Assembly (NCBI RefSeq): GCF_037482845.1
Contig: NZ_JBBHJW010000001.1
Location: 806,001-870,000, forward strand
Direction: 5' to 3'
Length of the DNA stretch: 64,000 bases
Source of the DNA: Paucibacter_B soli
GTDB taxonomy: Bacteria; Pseudomonadota; Gammaproteobacteria; Burkholderiales; Burkholderiaceae_C
The notes below the pieces were generated by a model that worked only from the letters and a program-made list of their open reading frames with translations, was not told the DNA's origin and ran no database searches. The translations under genes were made by a program, and so were the position numbers. Below are positions 1 to 9,201 of this stretch, one piece after another. The first letter of the stretch is position 1; the number at the start of each line of letters is the position of its first letter.

Positions 1-2515
1 TGGCACGGGACACGGCGACATACAGCAGGTTGTTTCGCTCGACTGCTTCTTCAACATCGAACTCTGCTTGACTGCTGCCGAGGGCTTCCGGAGGAACGAT
101 TTCCAGCACGCTCTCCGGTGGAGACCAGCTTGGTGTTTGTGCGCCGTAGTCGTCGGCATTAACGAAGGCAACATGCACCGCCTCGAATTCGAGCCCTTTG
201 CTTCCATGCACGGTCAGCAGTCGCAGACCATCGAGAGCTGCTGCCTCGGGTGGCAGCTCACGGTCGACGTAGCTCTCACCGATGCGCTGACGCAAGCGCT
301 GGCGCATGAGGAACCTCGACAGGCGAGCCTCCTTCATTTCACCATCGCCGTTCCGAACAGCGTACGCAAACTGCCACAGCGCGATGCGTTGGGTCCACGC
401 GCCGACGGATTGGTCTGCATGCGGTGGGAGGCCAAAGTGGTGCTCCAGCACCATGTCGCAAACGAAAGCCCAAGGGTTGGAGCTGTGACGACGGCCACTC
501 AACAGTTGGCTTAGCTTTGCGATGACAGCCTTGCCGCGAGCGGAGACGCCCGGTGGCAGGTTGTCTAGCCACCGGCCACGCTGATACGCCACGTCGTCTC
601 GCGCTGCCTCCAGCAGTCGCTGAATGTCGGCCATGGGCATAGCGAGTCCAGACACATCCATCAGACCAATCAGTGCGCGCGGCTGTCGTTCAACGAGCAA
701 CTGCATGAGGCAGAGCAGGCGCTTGACCTCAGGCCGTTCCGCCAACTCGCCGATGTAGATGACAGGAATTCCCTGGGAAGCCAACACTTCTGCCGCACGT
801 TGAATGTCACTCCCTTTTCGGCATAGAACAGCCTGCTGACCAAAGGGCACGCCCTGCTTCTGCAGAACTTTGACGGACTCGACCACTGCACCCAGTAGTT
901 CGTCCCGTTTCGCGCAGGTGACCACCTTGGGCAAGTCACCGCATGTACCCTTGGCTGCCGACATCTTGTCGAGCGGCATACTCGGTTCTAACTTGTGCTG
1001 CCGACCAACCTCCTGCACAAGCTCGAGGATTTCGTGGGCACTGCGACGGTTCGTGTCGAGGGGGTAGCGTTGAATCCTTGTGCCGCCCGCATGTGCCTTG
1101 AATTCGACCTCGAACTTCAACAAGCTCTTGAGAGACGCGCCGCGCCAGTGATGGATGGCTTGGCGAACATCACCCACGACCCAGATGGACTTCGCCTTCT
1201 GTGCCAACTGCCGTAGCAGCTCGACCATCGCCTGGGTGACGTCCTGGTACTCGTCGACGAGGATGTACTGGAACCTGTCGGCGAGTTCAGTGAACGGTGT
1301 GCGGTCCGCCTTCAATGCAAGAGCCGGTTTTGCAATGAGGTCGACGAAGTCGACCGTCTTGCGCTGTGCCAGCAGCCCCTCATGCGCCTCATAAAGCACG
1401 GCCACGTCTTCCCGACGGCGTTGGAGTTCGGCGTCCTCGGCGGGATACTTTGCGACGAACGCACGGTACGCATCGGGAGAGACGAGCTCTTCTTTGAGGC
1501 GCTTGATGCCTTCGATGACGGGGCTGAGCCAGTCGTAGGGGTCTTCTACCCGTAGGTAGTACTGCAAGTCCAGCTGCGGCAGGCCTGCGACGAGCATCGT
1601 CATCGAGCTAAGTCGGTCGGCCACTCGCAGGTCCGGCTCCAGCTTGAACCGTTGGTGAAACTTGCGGAGGAACTCAAGGCCAAACGAATGGAATGTGCCG
1701 GCCCAGACGTCTGCCGCTCGGTCAATGCCGGCGCCGCGCAGACGCTCGACGAGTTCGAACGCTGCCTTGTTGGTGAATGTGAGAACGAGAATTTGACTGG
1801 GGTCGACCTTCTTATCTTCGACGAGATACTTGACCCGGTGGATGAGAGTGGACGTCTTGCCTGTCCCCGGACCGGCAACGACGTTAGCCGCACGTTCTTC
1901 GGCTCGTGCCGCAGCATGCTGGTCAGGGCTCGGTGGATGCAGCGCGCTGGTCGTGGATTCTGCGTCTGGCAGCAGCATTGCATCAAGCATCTGCTGGCGA
2001 GCGAACTCAAGTGGAATGCCGAGGTCCTTCGCAACCTTGCTTGGACCCACATCGCTGGAAGCAAATTTGCGCGCCAAGTCACGAGGGAGTAGCAACTCTC
2101 TGGCGTAGAGGTTGGCTTGGAGTTCCTGTCGCTCTCGGGCTCCGTACGCCTCTACCTTCATTACTGCGGGGGAACCGTCGCTCCCAAAGAGGGTCTTGAG
2201 GTGAGCGACCGTTGAAGAGGCCTTGGACGCATCAAGGAACCAGTGGCCGAGTTCGTGGGCGACGAGCCCACAAAACTCCTCACCCCAATGAGGGATGTCT
2301 TTGCTGACGTAGATGAACTTCTGCTCGCGCTGGAGGACCGCACTGCCGTCACCGAGGTCAGCGTATGACGGGTCAACAGGTTCGATGGCCAGACCGAGGT
2401 GTTCCTCCACAGCTGCGAGGAGGTCTCTTGCCTTGACGGCCGAGTCAGCCTTCCCAGGCGCCAGCTTCTCTCTCGTCGCTCTGGCTTCGTCTCGTGCGCG
2501 CTGGAATGGATTCAT
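1..2515 (-). CDS. ImmA/IrrE-like metallopeptidase fused to UvrD/Rep-type SF1 helicase (3' end outside window)
   Basis: The minus strand is open from an ATG at 2515 to the window edge. About 838 residues are visible. Near residue 87 is HELGH, the zinc-binding HExxH of ImmA/IrrE peptidases, in the context LVAHELGHWFLDASK. Further on are a Walker A box, GPGTGKT (near residue 215), LVDEYQD (motif II), and near the cut end LLTVHGSKGLEFEAVHV and NNLLYVAVSRA, helicase motifs V and VI. The order is peptidase, then a complete UvrD-like ATPase. The start lies 5 bp after the stop of the upstream RHH-like gene, so the two are probably one operon. ImmA-type peptidases usually cleave a partner repressor, and the neighbour is a plausible partner. 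That link is inference. A role in phage defence or element control is possible but not shown. Confidence 0.85.
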   Translation of the reverse strand, partial: MNPFQRARDEARATREKLAPGKADSAVKARDLLAAVEEHLGLAIEPVDPSYADLGDGSAVLQREQKFIYVSKDIPHWGEEFCGLVAHELGHWFLDASKASSTVAHLKTLFGSDGSPAVMKVEAYGARERQELQANLYARELLLPRDLARKFASSDVGPSKVAKDLGIPLEFARQQMLDAMLLPDAESTTSALHPPSPDQHAAARAEERAANVVAGPGTGKTSTLIHRVKYLVEDKKVDPSQILVLTFTNKAAFELVERLRGAGIDRAADVWAGTFHSFGLEFLRKFHQRFKLEPDLRVADRLSSMTMLVAGLPQLDLQYYLRVEDPYDWLSPVIEGIKRLKEELVSPDAYRAFVAKYPAEDAELQRRREDVAVLYEAHEGLLAQRKTVDFVDLIAKPALALKADRTPFTELADRFQYILVDEYQDVTQAMVELLRQLAQKAKSIWVVGDVRQAIHHWRGASLKSLLKFEVEFKAHAGGTRIQRYPLDTNRRSAHEILELVQEVGRQHKLEPSMPLDKMSAAKGTCGDLPKVVTCAKRDELLGAVVESVKVLQKQGVPFGQQAVLCRKGSDIQRAAEVLASQGIPVIYIGELAERPEVKRLLCLMQLLVERQPRALIGLMDVSGLAMPMADIQRLLEAARDDVAYQRGRWLDNLPPGVSARGKAVIAKLSQLLSGRRHSSNPWAFVCDMVLEHHFGLPPHADQSVGAWTQRIALWQFAYAVRNGDGEMKEARLSRFLMRQRLRQRIGESYVDRELPPEAAALDGLRLLTVHGSKGLEFEAVHVAFVNADDYGAQTPSWSPPESVLEIVPPEALGSSQAEFDVEEAVERNNLLYVAVSRA

Positions 2516-2520
2516 TGGCT

Positions 2521-3546
2521 CTACTCATCAAGTTGGAGGAGTTCCTTGGCTTGGGCCACAGGCAAGTTCAACGACCTGACTGCGTCTTCCCAAGATGTCG
2601 CAGAGTGAGAGACCTGAGGCTTCCCGTTCTCGGCCTTAAACGCGGGGACAACGCGACTCTCAAAGGAGCGCTTGAAGAACTCTGTCAACGCAAGCTGTGG
2701 AGTCTCAAAGAACTCACTGAGGCTCTTCAGCACCTTCTTAGGTGCCCGAACGGTGCCTGCAAGAATCCCCGAGAGAAGAGCTACTTGTGTGCCGAGTCCG
2801 ACCTGTGGAGCGAGCTTGCGAACAGCTGCGCCTCGAACTGCTGCGACCTTCTGCTCGAGCTCTACAAGCTGAGTCTGTAGAGCGAGTCCATGTGCCAAGC
2901 ACATCGCTCCAAACTCTGACGCGGACCGGCTGTATTCCTTGGCAGCAGAACGCAGGCGTACTCCCAGGTGAGGGTCGAGCCTGAGCATGACTTGTTCAGT
3001 CTCCAAGAGTGGCCATTTCCTAAGCTCAGACGAGAAGGATGAGAGCAAATCGTCAGACCCTTCTGAGAAGGAGCGCTCATCAAAGTCTTCGAATCCAACG
3101 CCGGCCAATTGGCGTGCAACCTCAGAGAAGCTCGACTTCTGTTGGTCTGCGATGTTCTGCAAAGACACCTTAAGGGTTACAGGCATGGTGACTCCAATCG
3201 TGAGCTGTCGGGCCTTGGACTGGAACCTCTCGGGCTTCCGCCCGTCGTCCTTCGATGTGCTTGCCCCCTGCGATGCAAGCATGTGCCAACCCGCTGGCCA
3301 TTGGTCTACCGGTGTCATAGTTAGGACGTCTGACAACTCCAAAAGAACTGCGCGGATGGCTTCTCTTGCGGTGGGCGCGGTCTTGGTGCGCTTTCCAAGA
3401 GTTGGGAGTTCGAACGAGCAACGTATTCCTGCGCCAGCATTCCGCTCTATTTGCGTGCTCTTGAGGACAGCGAAGTAGAGCTCGGGCAGTTGGTCCAGCA
3501 TCGCTCGTCCCTCGACAGTACCCACAGGGTCAGGAACGAGTTTCAT
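2521..3546 (-). CDS. Unrecognised protein with probable ribbon-helix-helix motifs
   Basis: 341 residues from the ATG at 3546, chosen because GGAGGG lies about 9 nt upstream; a start at 3582 is also open. I do not recognise the family. Two segments look like ribbon-helix-helix units, a short strand followed by two amphipathic helices: one around VTLKVSLQNIADQQKSS, the other around VMLRLDPHLGVRLRSAAKEY. That would suit a DNA-binding regulator. It is followed after 5 bp by the ImmA-helicase fusion. Regulator plus ImmA peptidase is a common pairing on mobile elements, though the regulator is usually of Xre type. The RHH assignment is by eye and uncertain. Confidence 0.6.
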   Translation of the reverse strand: MKLVPDPVGTVEGRAMLDQLPELYFAVLKSTQIERNAGAGIRCSFELPTLGKRTKTAPTAREAIRAVLLELSDVLTMTPVDQWPAGWHMLASQGASTSKDDGRKPERFQSKARQLTIGVTMPVTLKVSLQNIADQQKSSFSEVARQLAGVGFEDFDERSFSEGSDDLLSSFSSELRKWPLLETEQVMLRLDPHLGVRLRSAAKEYSRSASEFGAMCLAHGLALQTQLVELEQKVAAVRGAAVRKLAPQVGLGTQVALLSGILAGTVRAPKKVLKSLSEFFETPQLALTEFFKRSFESRVVPAFKAENGKPQVSHSATSWEDAVRSLNLPVAQAKELLQLDE

Positions 3547-3585
3547 TGGCGCCCTCCATGGCGAAGCAGGGCAAACATTCACCCC

Positions 3586-3636
3586 TTGACAACAGTGTAG
3601 ACTTGTATCAACAATATATCAACCCTGGGGGCAACC
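3586..3636 (+). promoter_or_regulatory. Divergent promoter region upstream of the oxygenase gene
   Basis: The 90-bp gap between divergent genes holds a perfect TTGACA at 3586-3591, followed by AT-rich sequence with TATATC at 3615-3620. The spacing to that hexamer is longer than ideal, so the exact -10 is unclear. It is the most AT-rich point nearby. A weak GGGGGC precedes the ATG at 3637. Confidence 0.3.
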
Positions 3637-4671
3637 ATGACGGACGCCGACCTCGCTGCGGCCGTCAGAGCTGCCGTAGCAGATTGGATAGATGCGACGA
3701 CGCAAGCGCAGCAGCAAATGGAGATGGCCAATCCCGCCACCCTCGGTGCGGTGCTAGGCCTGACCGTAGAGCACACGCTACAGGCGGCGGGGCACGACCC
3801 TGCGGCGCTGCGCGAGCGGGTGCTGCAGGCCCCGTATTGCCATCTTCAAGGGGTGTTCGACGCCAGCTCTCTCGTTGATACCCCGACTGCATTTAACCCG
3901 GTGCCCGACACCACCGCTACGCTGGCTGGCCGTGCTGCAGTCCTCGCGGTGCACGGCCTGCTGCGTATGGAGACTGTGTCGTATGGCGCAGAGAACGGCG
4001 GCCATTTGTTCGTGAACCTGGTTGTGCTGGCTGGACAGGGCGCTATGCCCGAGAAGTCCAAGAAGGGCTTGCGCGGCCACACGGATGGCGTGAGCCTCCC
4101 GTTCAATGGCGACGACGATGCCAATGATGTGCGGATTGCCCCTTCGCCTGACCTCGTGACCCTCGTCGGGCTGCGCAATCCCAAGGCCGTGCCGACCAAG
4201 CTGATGCCGCTTGACGACATCCTGGCTCATATGTTGCCTGGTGATGTAGCCGAGCTGAAAAAACCGCAGTACTCGATTCATTCTCAGAAGACCTTCGTGC
4301 AGGGAATGAAGGCTGTCTTGGGCCGCGAGCTCGTGGTTATCGACGAGCCAGTCCTGAAGGATGTTGGGCAGGGCACCTATGTCCGGTACAGCCATCGTTC
4401 CGTCTCTCCAACGGTGTCTGGAGGGGCCGCAGAGCAGGCCTCCAGGAATTTCGAGGCAGCCTGCATTCAGACTGTTGTTCCCCTGGTTGTGCAGCCTGGC
4501 GACGTGCTCGTTGTCAGCAATCGGGTGAGTCTGCATGGCCGCGGCGAGCCGAGTGGCGAGGTTGGTGGCCAGTCACGATGGCTTTTGCGTACGTATGCCC
4601 TCGACACCTCGAAGTTGGCTGCGCACAAGCGCCATCTTGGGGCCAGCCCACCACACGTCTTATTTCCGTAG
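3637..4671 (+). CDS. Clavaminate-synthase/TauD-like Fe(II)/2-oxoglutarate oxygenase
   Basis: 344 residues. The signature of the family is visible: GHTDGVSLPF gives the HxD iron ligands (H148, D150), and RVSLHGRG gives the distal histidine (H300). A downstream arginine (R314 or R318 in SRWLLRTYALD) would bind 2-oxoglutarate. The HxD, then a C-terminal HGR, arrangement resembles amino-acid hydroxylases of the VioC/AsnO group. Length fits that group. The substrate is unknown and could be a free amino acid or a protein side chain. A PIN-like gene follows 57 bp downstream on the same strand, so the two are probably co-transcribed. Cytosolic; no signal peptide. Confidence 0.7.
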   Translation: MTDADLAAAVRAAVADWIDATTQAQQQMEMANPATLGAVLGLTVEHTLQAAGHDPAALRERVLQAPYCHLQGVFDASSLVDTPTAFNPVPDTTATLAGRAAVLAVHGLLRMETVSYGAENGGHLFVNLVVLAGQGAMPEKSKKGLRGHTDGVSLPFNGDDDANDVRIAPSPDLVTLVGLRNPKAVPTKLMPLDDILAHMLPGDVAELKKPQYSIHSQKTFVQGMKAVLGRELVVIDEPVLKDVGQGTYVRYSHRSVSPTVSGGAAEQASRNFEAACIQTVVPLVVQPGDVLVVSNRVSLHGRGEPSGEVGGQSRWLLRTYALDTSKLAAHKRHLGASPPHVLFP

Positions 4672-4728
4672 CAGGCCCGAAAACATGGGCGTCAGCCAAG
4701 TTGATAACCATCATCAGGTCGGGACCAG

Positions 4729-5865
4729 ATGAGTGACCTCACGCCCAAAGAAATCGCCGATGCCGTCGAGCGACATCTTGCTGCGCCGGAGGTCTCGGTA
4801 GCCGATTACCTCCGCACCTTGATGAGTCAGGCGGCTAGCGAAATCAAAGGTCGGTGCAAGCTCTACCTTGACACAAGGTACTGGGTTTTCCTCAGGGATG
4901 CGGAGCTCGGGCGGGCCAAGAAGCCTGAGCATGAAGCCATCCTGCTCGCATTGAGAGACAGGGTCGCAAGTGGTGTGGCGATATGTCCCGTGAGCGACGT
5001 TGCGTTCATGGAAATGACGGCTCAGACAGATGCTGAGACCCGCATGACCACCGCGAAGCTCTGGGATGAATTGAGTTTGGGTGTTTCGCTGCAAACGGAA
5101 CAGGGCCGCGTGCGCACTGAGCTTGAACAGTACTACATGTATCCCAGTGCAGACGATGTCCCTATCCCCCTGCGGGACCTCGTATGGACAAAGCCATGCT
5201 TTGTCCTAGGGGCCACGGTCCCACACTTCGACGAGGATTCGGCAGACGTCAACGAGGCGTTTCGGAAGGCGTCTCTAGATGCACTGTGGGCCACAACATT
5301 CAGCGAACTGGCCAATGAATCATCGGCTGTTCTGGCCATGAGTGAGAGGTTCCAACGGACTGCCGATGCCATCAATGCGGAGATGCGCAAGTTCCAGCAC
5401 GAGATTCCGAGCTTCGAGAAGGCATTTTTGGTGGAAGTATCTGGCGCAATCAATGCGAACCAGAAACTGTTGGCAGAGGTTGTGCTCCAGCAATTCATAC
5501 GGCAAGGCAACTCGCTCGAAGGAATGCCTGAGCGGCAAGTTCGGACCGCTCTGAAGACGAAGACATCGGCGCTGACCAACGTGTTCCGCCTCAGGCGTGA
5601 CCTCATGGCCAGACGTCTTCCCACGCTGTACATACATGCGATGTGCCACGCAGCAATTCGAATGGACGTGAAGCGAAAAATCAATGGAAATTTCTTGCGC
5701 GACATCCACCATGGCAATGCTGGCGTCGCCTATCACGATGCCGTTTTCACAGAGAAGCCATTGAAGGTCTTGTTGACTGCCGGAAACGTCACTGCCGACA
5801 AGACGTTTGGTTGTCGAGTAATGTCCGACGAGCGCGAAGTGCGCGCGTATCTTGAGGGTATGTGA
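4729..5865 (+). CDS. PIN-like nuclease-domain protein
   Basis: 378 residues. Acidic residues are placed as in PIN-fold nucleases: D48 in LYLDTRYW after a hydrophobic strand, E95 in SDVAFMEMT, and D325 and D337 in NFLRDIHHGNAGVAYHDAVF near the C-terminus. A long helical insertion (about 100-310) separates the two halves, so it is much larger than VapC-type toxins (about 130 residues). It follows the 2OG oxygenase on the same strand. A metal-dependent RNase function is inferred from the motif pattern only; no antitoxin-like partner is adjacent. Confidence 0.55.
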   Translation: MSDLTPKEIADAVERHLAAPEVSVADYLRTLMSQAASEIKGRCKLYLDTRYWVFLRDAELGRAKKPEHEAILLALRDRVASGVAICPVSDVAFMEMTAQTDAETRMTTAKLWDELSLGVSLQTEQGRVRTELEQYYMYPSADDVPIPLRDLVWTKPCFVLGATVPHFDEDSADVNEAFRKASLDALWATTFSELANESSAVLAMSERFQRTADAINAEMRKFQHEIPSFEKAFLVEVSGAINANQKLLAEVVLQQFIRQGNSLEGMPERQVRTALKTKTSALTNVFRLRRDLMARRLPTLYIHAMCHAAIRMDVKRKINGNFLRDIHHGNAGVAYHDAVFTEKPLKVLLTAGNVTADKTFGCRVMSDEREVRAYLEGM

Positions 5866-7408
5866 TGTAGCCGCTCGTTTGCTGATGGACCAAGGTGAAT
5901 TTCGGAAGCAACCATTTGATGTTGCTATCCACATTGGGAGCGGCACCTTGTGCCCGGATGCTTGGAGCCTGCGGTAACGCGGCAAGCAACGGGGGACGAA
6001 GATTGGGAGAACCGGGCTCTACGCCCGGCTCTTTGTCTCCGCTACAGCGCCTTGAAACCGTTGCATCGACCTCGTGGACTGGTCCTTTGAAAATCACCCC
6101 GGTCCCGAAGGACCGGGGGCTGAATCAAAGAATCATGAATCACGAGAATTCACATTTCCTCGACCCAACACTCCCCTGGGCTTGCACTCCTGCAAGCTCC
6201 GTGCGGCTCTCACACCGCACGGCAGGTTCAGACACAAGCTCTGACAGCGTCTCCCGACGTTGCCTCTCACATGAACATCAGCGCCTCGGATAGCGCCCCG
6301 CTCCCGTCTTTCGACCCTTCCCACATATCAGCAAGTCTGCAGGGGGGCTTCCACTCACCGAACCGTCGCACATGGCTAGCGGTCAAGTTGTGGCTACTCA
6401 ACAGGTCTCCCGGTCATAGCTCCTTGTCGGTTTCTCACGCCGACGAGCCTTAGACCATCCCGAGTTCTTTCAAATCGCGCGAACACAACGAACGCGAGCT
6501 CCAGCTGTTGCATATCTGGCGGAACATCCGCCTCACCCCCCATGCGTTCGCATGGGCAGGTTTTCGGGGGCCCAGGATTCCGTAACGGCTCCCTTACGCG
6601 CACCAGCCTTCATCACTTCCTTGCTTGTCGCCGCTGTTGCGGCGATACGTCCTTCGTATTCAGTCTCTCGCACCAGTTCGTCACGAGCCCGCAGGCCCGG
6701 GTGCTTCACCGCCAAGCTATTCGCCGACCCCTCATGAGCTGCTTGCGCAACCCTTGGGGCCACCACCATCCACTCTCGCTCAGGTGGCCTGTGCCCTTTC
6801 GGAACACCTCAGGCGTGTCGGTCAAGACACGGGTTCAGTTCTCTCGGACTGCCCCCGCCCATGCATCGCTGCACGGTATCGATTTGAACGCCAACCGCGG
6901 TTTCCAATGCGCTTGCATTGTTCCCCCGCGGCCAGCATGCCCTCGTCGCCCAATCCCGATGCATTCATATCGGCGATGGGAATGGAGTCGTCAGGCGGGA
7001 GTTGCAGTCTCCCTTTCCGAACTGGGGTCGCTGTCATCACACCTTGCGGTGTTTTGAATACGACCACCTGCGCTCCGTTGTTTGCCGCGCCAGCACTGTT
7101 AGATGCACGCGGCTTCCGCGGTCCTCAGCCAGATGAGATTTCTGGTTGAAGGGCCCATGTGAGATTTGAGCTTTGAGGGGGCAGGCCCCCGTTTGTAGTC
7201 CTGGGGAGCATCGCTCGGCCCATAGACCGAGAGATGCGCCGAGCCGGGGTGAGAGTCCCTTCTGTCAGCGTCGAATCTGATTTGTATAGCTACCAGGCCC
7301 AAGATGGTTTTTGCCTTGGAATCCTTTTTAGTGACGTCGCGCAGCGACTGGCCAAAGTGGCTGGTCTGCACTGTCTATACGTGGGATAGCCTTTATGGAG
7401 TCTCACCA
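5866..7408. other. 1.5-kb stretch without a convincing gene; several strong hairpins
   Basis: No open frame here has coding character, and every candidate is short and compositionally odd. Clear dyads are present: 6012-6028 (CCGGGC, 5-nt loop), 6097-6118 (9-bp stem, CGAA loop), 6181-6196 (CTTGCA/TGCAAG), 6199-6222 (8-bp stem CCGTGCGG), 6539-6556 (CCCATGCG-TT-CGCATGGG) and 7177-7190 (GGGGGC-AG-GCCCCC). The density of stems resembles a large structured RNA. An ORF-less or decayed group II intron, probably on the minus strand, is my best guess, but I could not place a domain V. It could also be an insertion-sequence remnant. Confidence 0.3.
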
Positions 7409-8275
7409 ATGTCAAAAGCTCGCACCCGTTCCTTCAACCCTGTTGTCCTAACCGGCAAGACCATCTTCCTGCAGCGCATCCAAGCGGCCGTCACTGACGG
7501 CTACCGCTTCTACATTCTCGGCACTGTCGCGCCGCAGAAGGCGCCTGGGCTCGTGATGAAGTTCAAGGAGCTGTATGGCGTCCATCTTGATAAGCATGCA
7601 CGGTATCGAAGAAAGCTGGCGGGTCATGGCAACGCGCGCCTGTATCTGCGCCTCAACGAGAACTTGGAAATTGACTTCGCACTTCTAGTCGCGCCAGGGT
7701 TGCACCTAGCTCACGAGACCGAGCGCTTGGCGGATGCTGGGGTTAAAGGGATGCGGTACCGTGAGTTGGAGCTTGTCCGCGTAACTTTGCAAGGTCGTTC
7801 ACAGCCTGGTCTGACTTGGCGCCTAAGTGCAGACACGGTCGCGATGTGGCGCGAGAGGCTTCATCTACATACCGCTCGCTACAACGTCCAAGAGCTGTTT
7901 AGAGACTGGCACAGCCTGTATCGAGTGCCCGGCTTTGGCGGCGTACGACGGCAGGTAGGTGACCTAGTCGCCTACTGGCGGCGCGAGTGGGCTCAACTCC
8001 GAGGACAGGACCCATGCCCGATTGCCTACCCTCACAACGAACCGAACTTTCGCCGACTCCCTGGTGTTTCTAAGCGCGACGATGGACGGTACTGGACGAG
8101 TCGAGGCTTCCCGTCAGCCAGCCAGCTTCCGACGCTGTTCTACGTTCGAAAGCAGTCCGATGTAGGCGAAGACCTCACGAAAACGGTAAAGGCATTGATG
8201 GCTGCAGTTCGTGCGCCAGTGGGTGAAGAGGACTGTGCGGCTTCGCCAGATGCGGGCGTCAGTTCAAAGCGCTAG
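7409..8275 (+). CDS. Hypothetical protein (unrecognised)
   Basis: 288 residues from the ATG at 7409, preceded by GGAG with 8-nt spacing. A start at 7304 is open but lacks a good ribosome site. The protein is basic and rich in Arg and Tyr (RYRRKLAGHGNARLYLRL, YWRREWAQLRG), with no signal peptide or membrane segment. I see no motif that assigns a function. It lies upstream of another unrecognised gene on the same strand and looks like element cargo. Confidence 0.6.
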   Translation: MSKARTRSFNPVVLTGKTIFLQRIQAAVTDGYRFYILGTVAPQKAPGLVMKFKELYGVHLDKHARYRRKLAGHGNARLYLRLNENLEIDFALLVAPGLHLAHETERLADAGVKGMRYRELELVRVTLQGRSQPGLTWRLSADTVAMWRERLHLHTARYNVQELFRDWHSLYRVPGFGGVRRQVGDLVAYWRREWAQLRGQDPCPIAYPHNEPNFRRLPGVSKRDDGRYWTSRGFPSASQLPTLFYVRKQSDVGEDLTKTVKALMAAVRAPVGEEDCAASPDAGVSSKR

Positions 8276-8485
8276 GTGAAACGGTCGCGAGGCTGTTCGA
8301 AGGACGCCTCATGTCACTGCGAAGCGTCGTGCTCCTCCGTGCGCGTGTCGGAGGCTCTCTACGCGAAGCGACTAGTTGCCTCATGTGAATCAGCGCGAGC
8401 CGGTTCGTGAATCGATTCGAGGTTCCTATACGAATTGATGCGCTCTGAGCGCAGACCTTCACGACAACATTTCGAGGCGAATCCA

Positions 8486-9196
8486 ATGAAGACATTTCAC
8501 ATCTCTATGCCAGTGGCGGGTCGAAAGACCGTTGCATTGCTCTGCTATCCGTACGACCCTAAGACTCAACGAACGCGCGCGACTTATCTCGGCAGTTTCA
8601 GCATCGACGCCGACCCGAGCCAGATTCCTGCTGACGGTGCCATTGCCGCCGGCGGCAGCGCATACGGTGTCAGACTTGTGCCCTATCGCCAGTTCGAGGG
8701 CGGGCCTTTCGAACTGTCAGCTCCTGAACTGCAGCGCATCAAGGGCTGGCTTGAAGACCATGGCACATTCGTACCGCGACAACGAGCCGACCAAGCAAAG
8801 AGGGCTGCGGCCGAAGCGCTTGCGCATCAGAAGCAATTGACGCTTGAGCGTGAGTTGGAGAAGTCAATTCGCGCAAGGGTCGAAACGGAGGTGAGGGCGG
8901 AGATTGCCGCTGCAGCACAACGTTCCGAGGGCGGTTGGTTCGACCGCTTGGAGGTTGCCTTCCGCGACGCAAACACGGAACTTGTAGCTGAGGCCGCGCG
9001 GCTCCGAGCGCGAGGCATTGAGCTTAGTGCGCTAAGGCGACGCGGCTCTGAACTCGCAGTGCCAGCGAACGAACTCGATGAATTGCAGGCAATGGCCAGC
9101 ACTATCCGGATTGACCTGCACAAGCAGTTTGAGGATGCTTGCAAGCGAGCTCGGCTTATGACGCAACGGCGTACAAGAGCTGCTGGCGCACAGTGA
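8486..9196 (+). CDS. Hypothetical protein with predicted coiled coil
   Basis: 236 residues from the ATG at 8486, which has GAGGCGA just upstream. An in-frame start at 8435 is less likely. The N-terminal 110 residues look globular (MKTFHISMPVAGRKTVALL). Residues of about 115-230 are charged and alanine-rich with long heptad-like helices (AKRAAAEALAHQKQ, EKSIRARVETEVRAEI). No known family recognised. It converges on the helicase gene, with 5 bp between the stop codons. The 210-bp gap before it contains GAATCGATTC at 8408-8417. Confidence 0.6.
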   Translation: MKTFHISMPVAGRKTVALLCYPYDPKTQRTRATYLGSFSIDADPSQIPADGAIAAGGSAYGVRLVPYRQFEGGPFELSAPELQRIKGWLEDHGTFVPRQRADQAKRAAAEALAHQKQLTLERELEKSIRARVETEVRAEIAAAAQRSEGGWFDRLEVAFRDANTELVAEAARLRARGIELSALRRRGSELAVPANELDELQAMASTIRIDLHKQFEDACKRARLMTQRRTRAAGAQ

Positions 9197-9201
9197 AGCC
9201 G

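Noticed and set aside
6001..6060. tRNA-like stem near 6012
   Set aside because: One good stem-loop only; no cloverleaf or T-loop consensus could be built on either strand.
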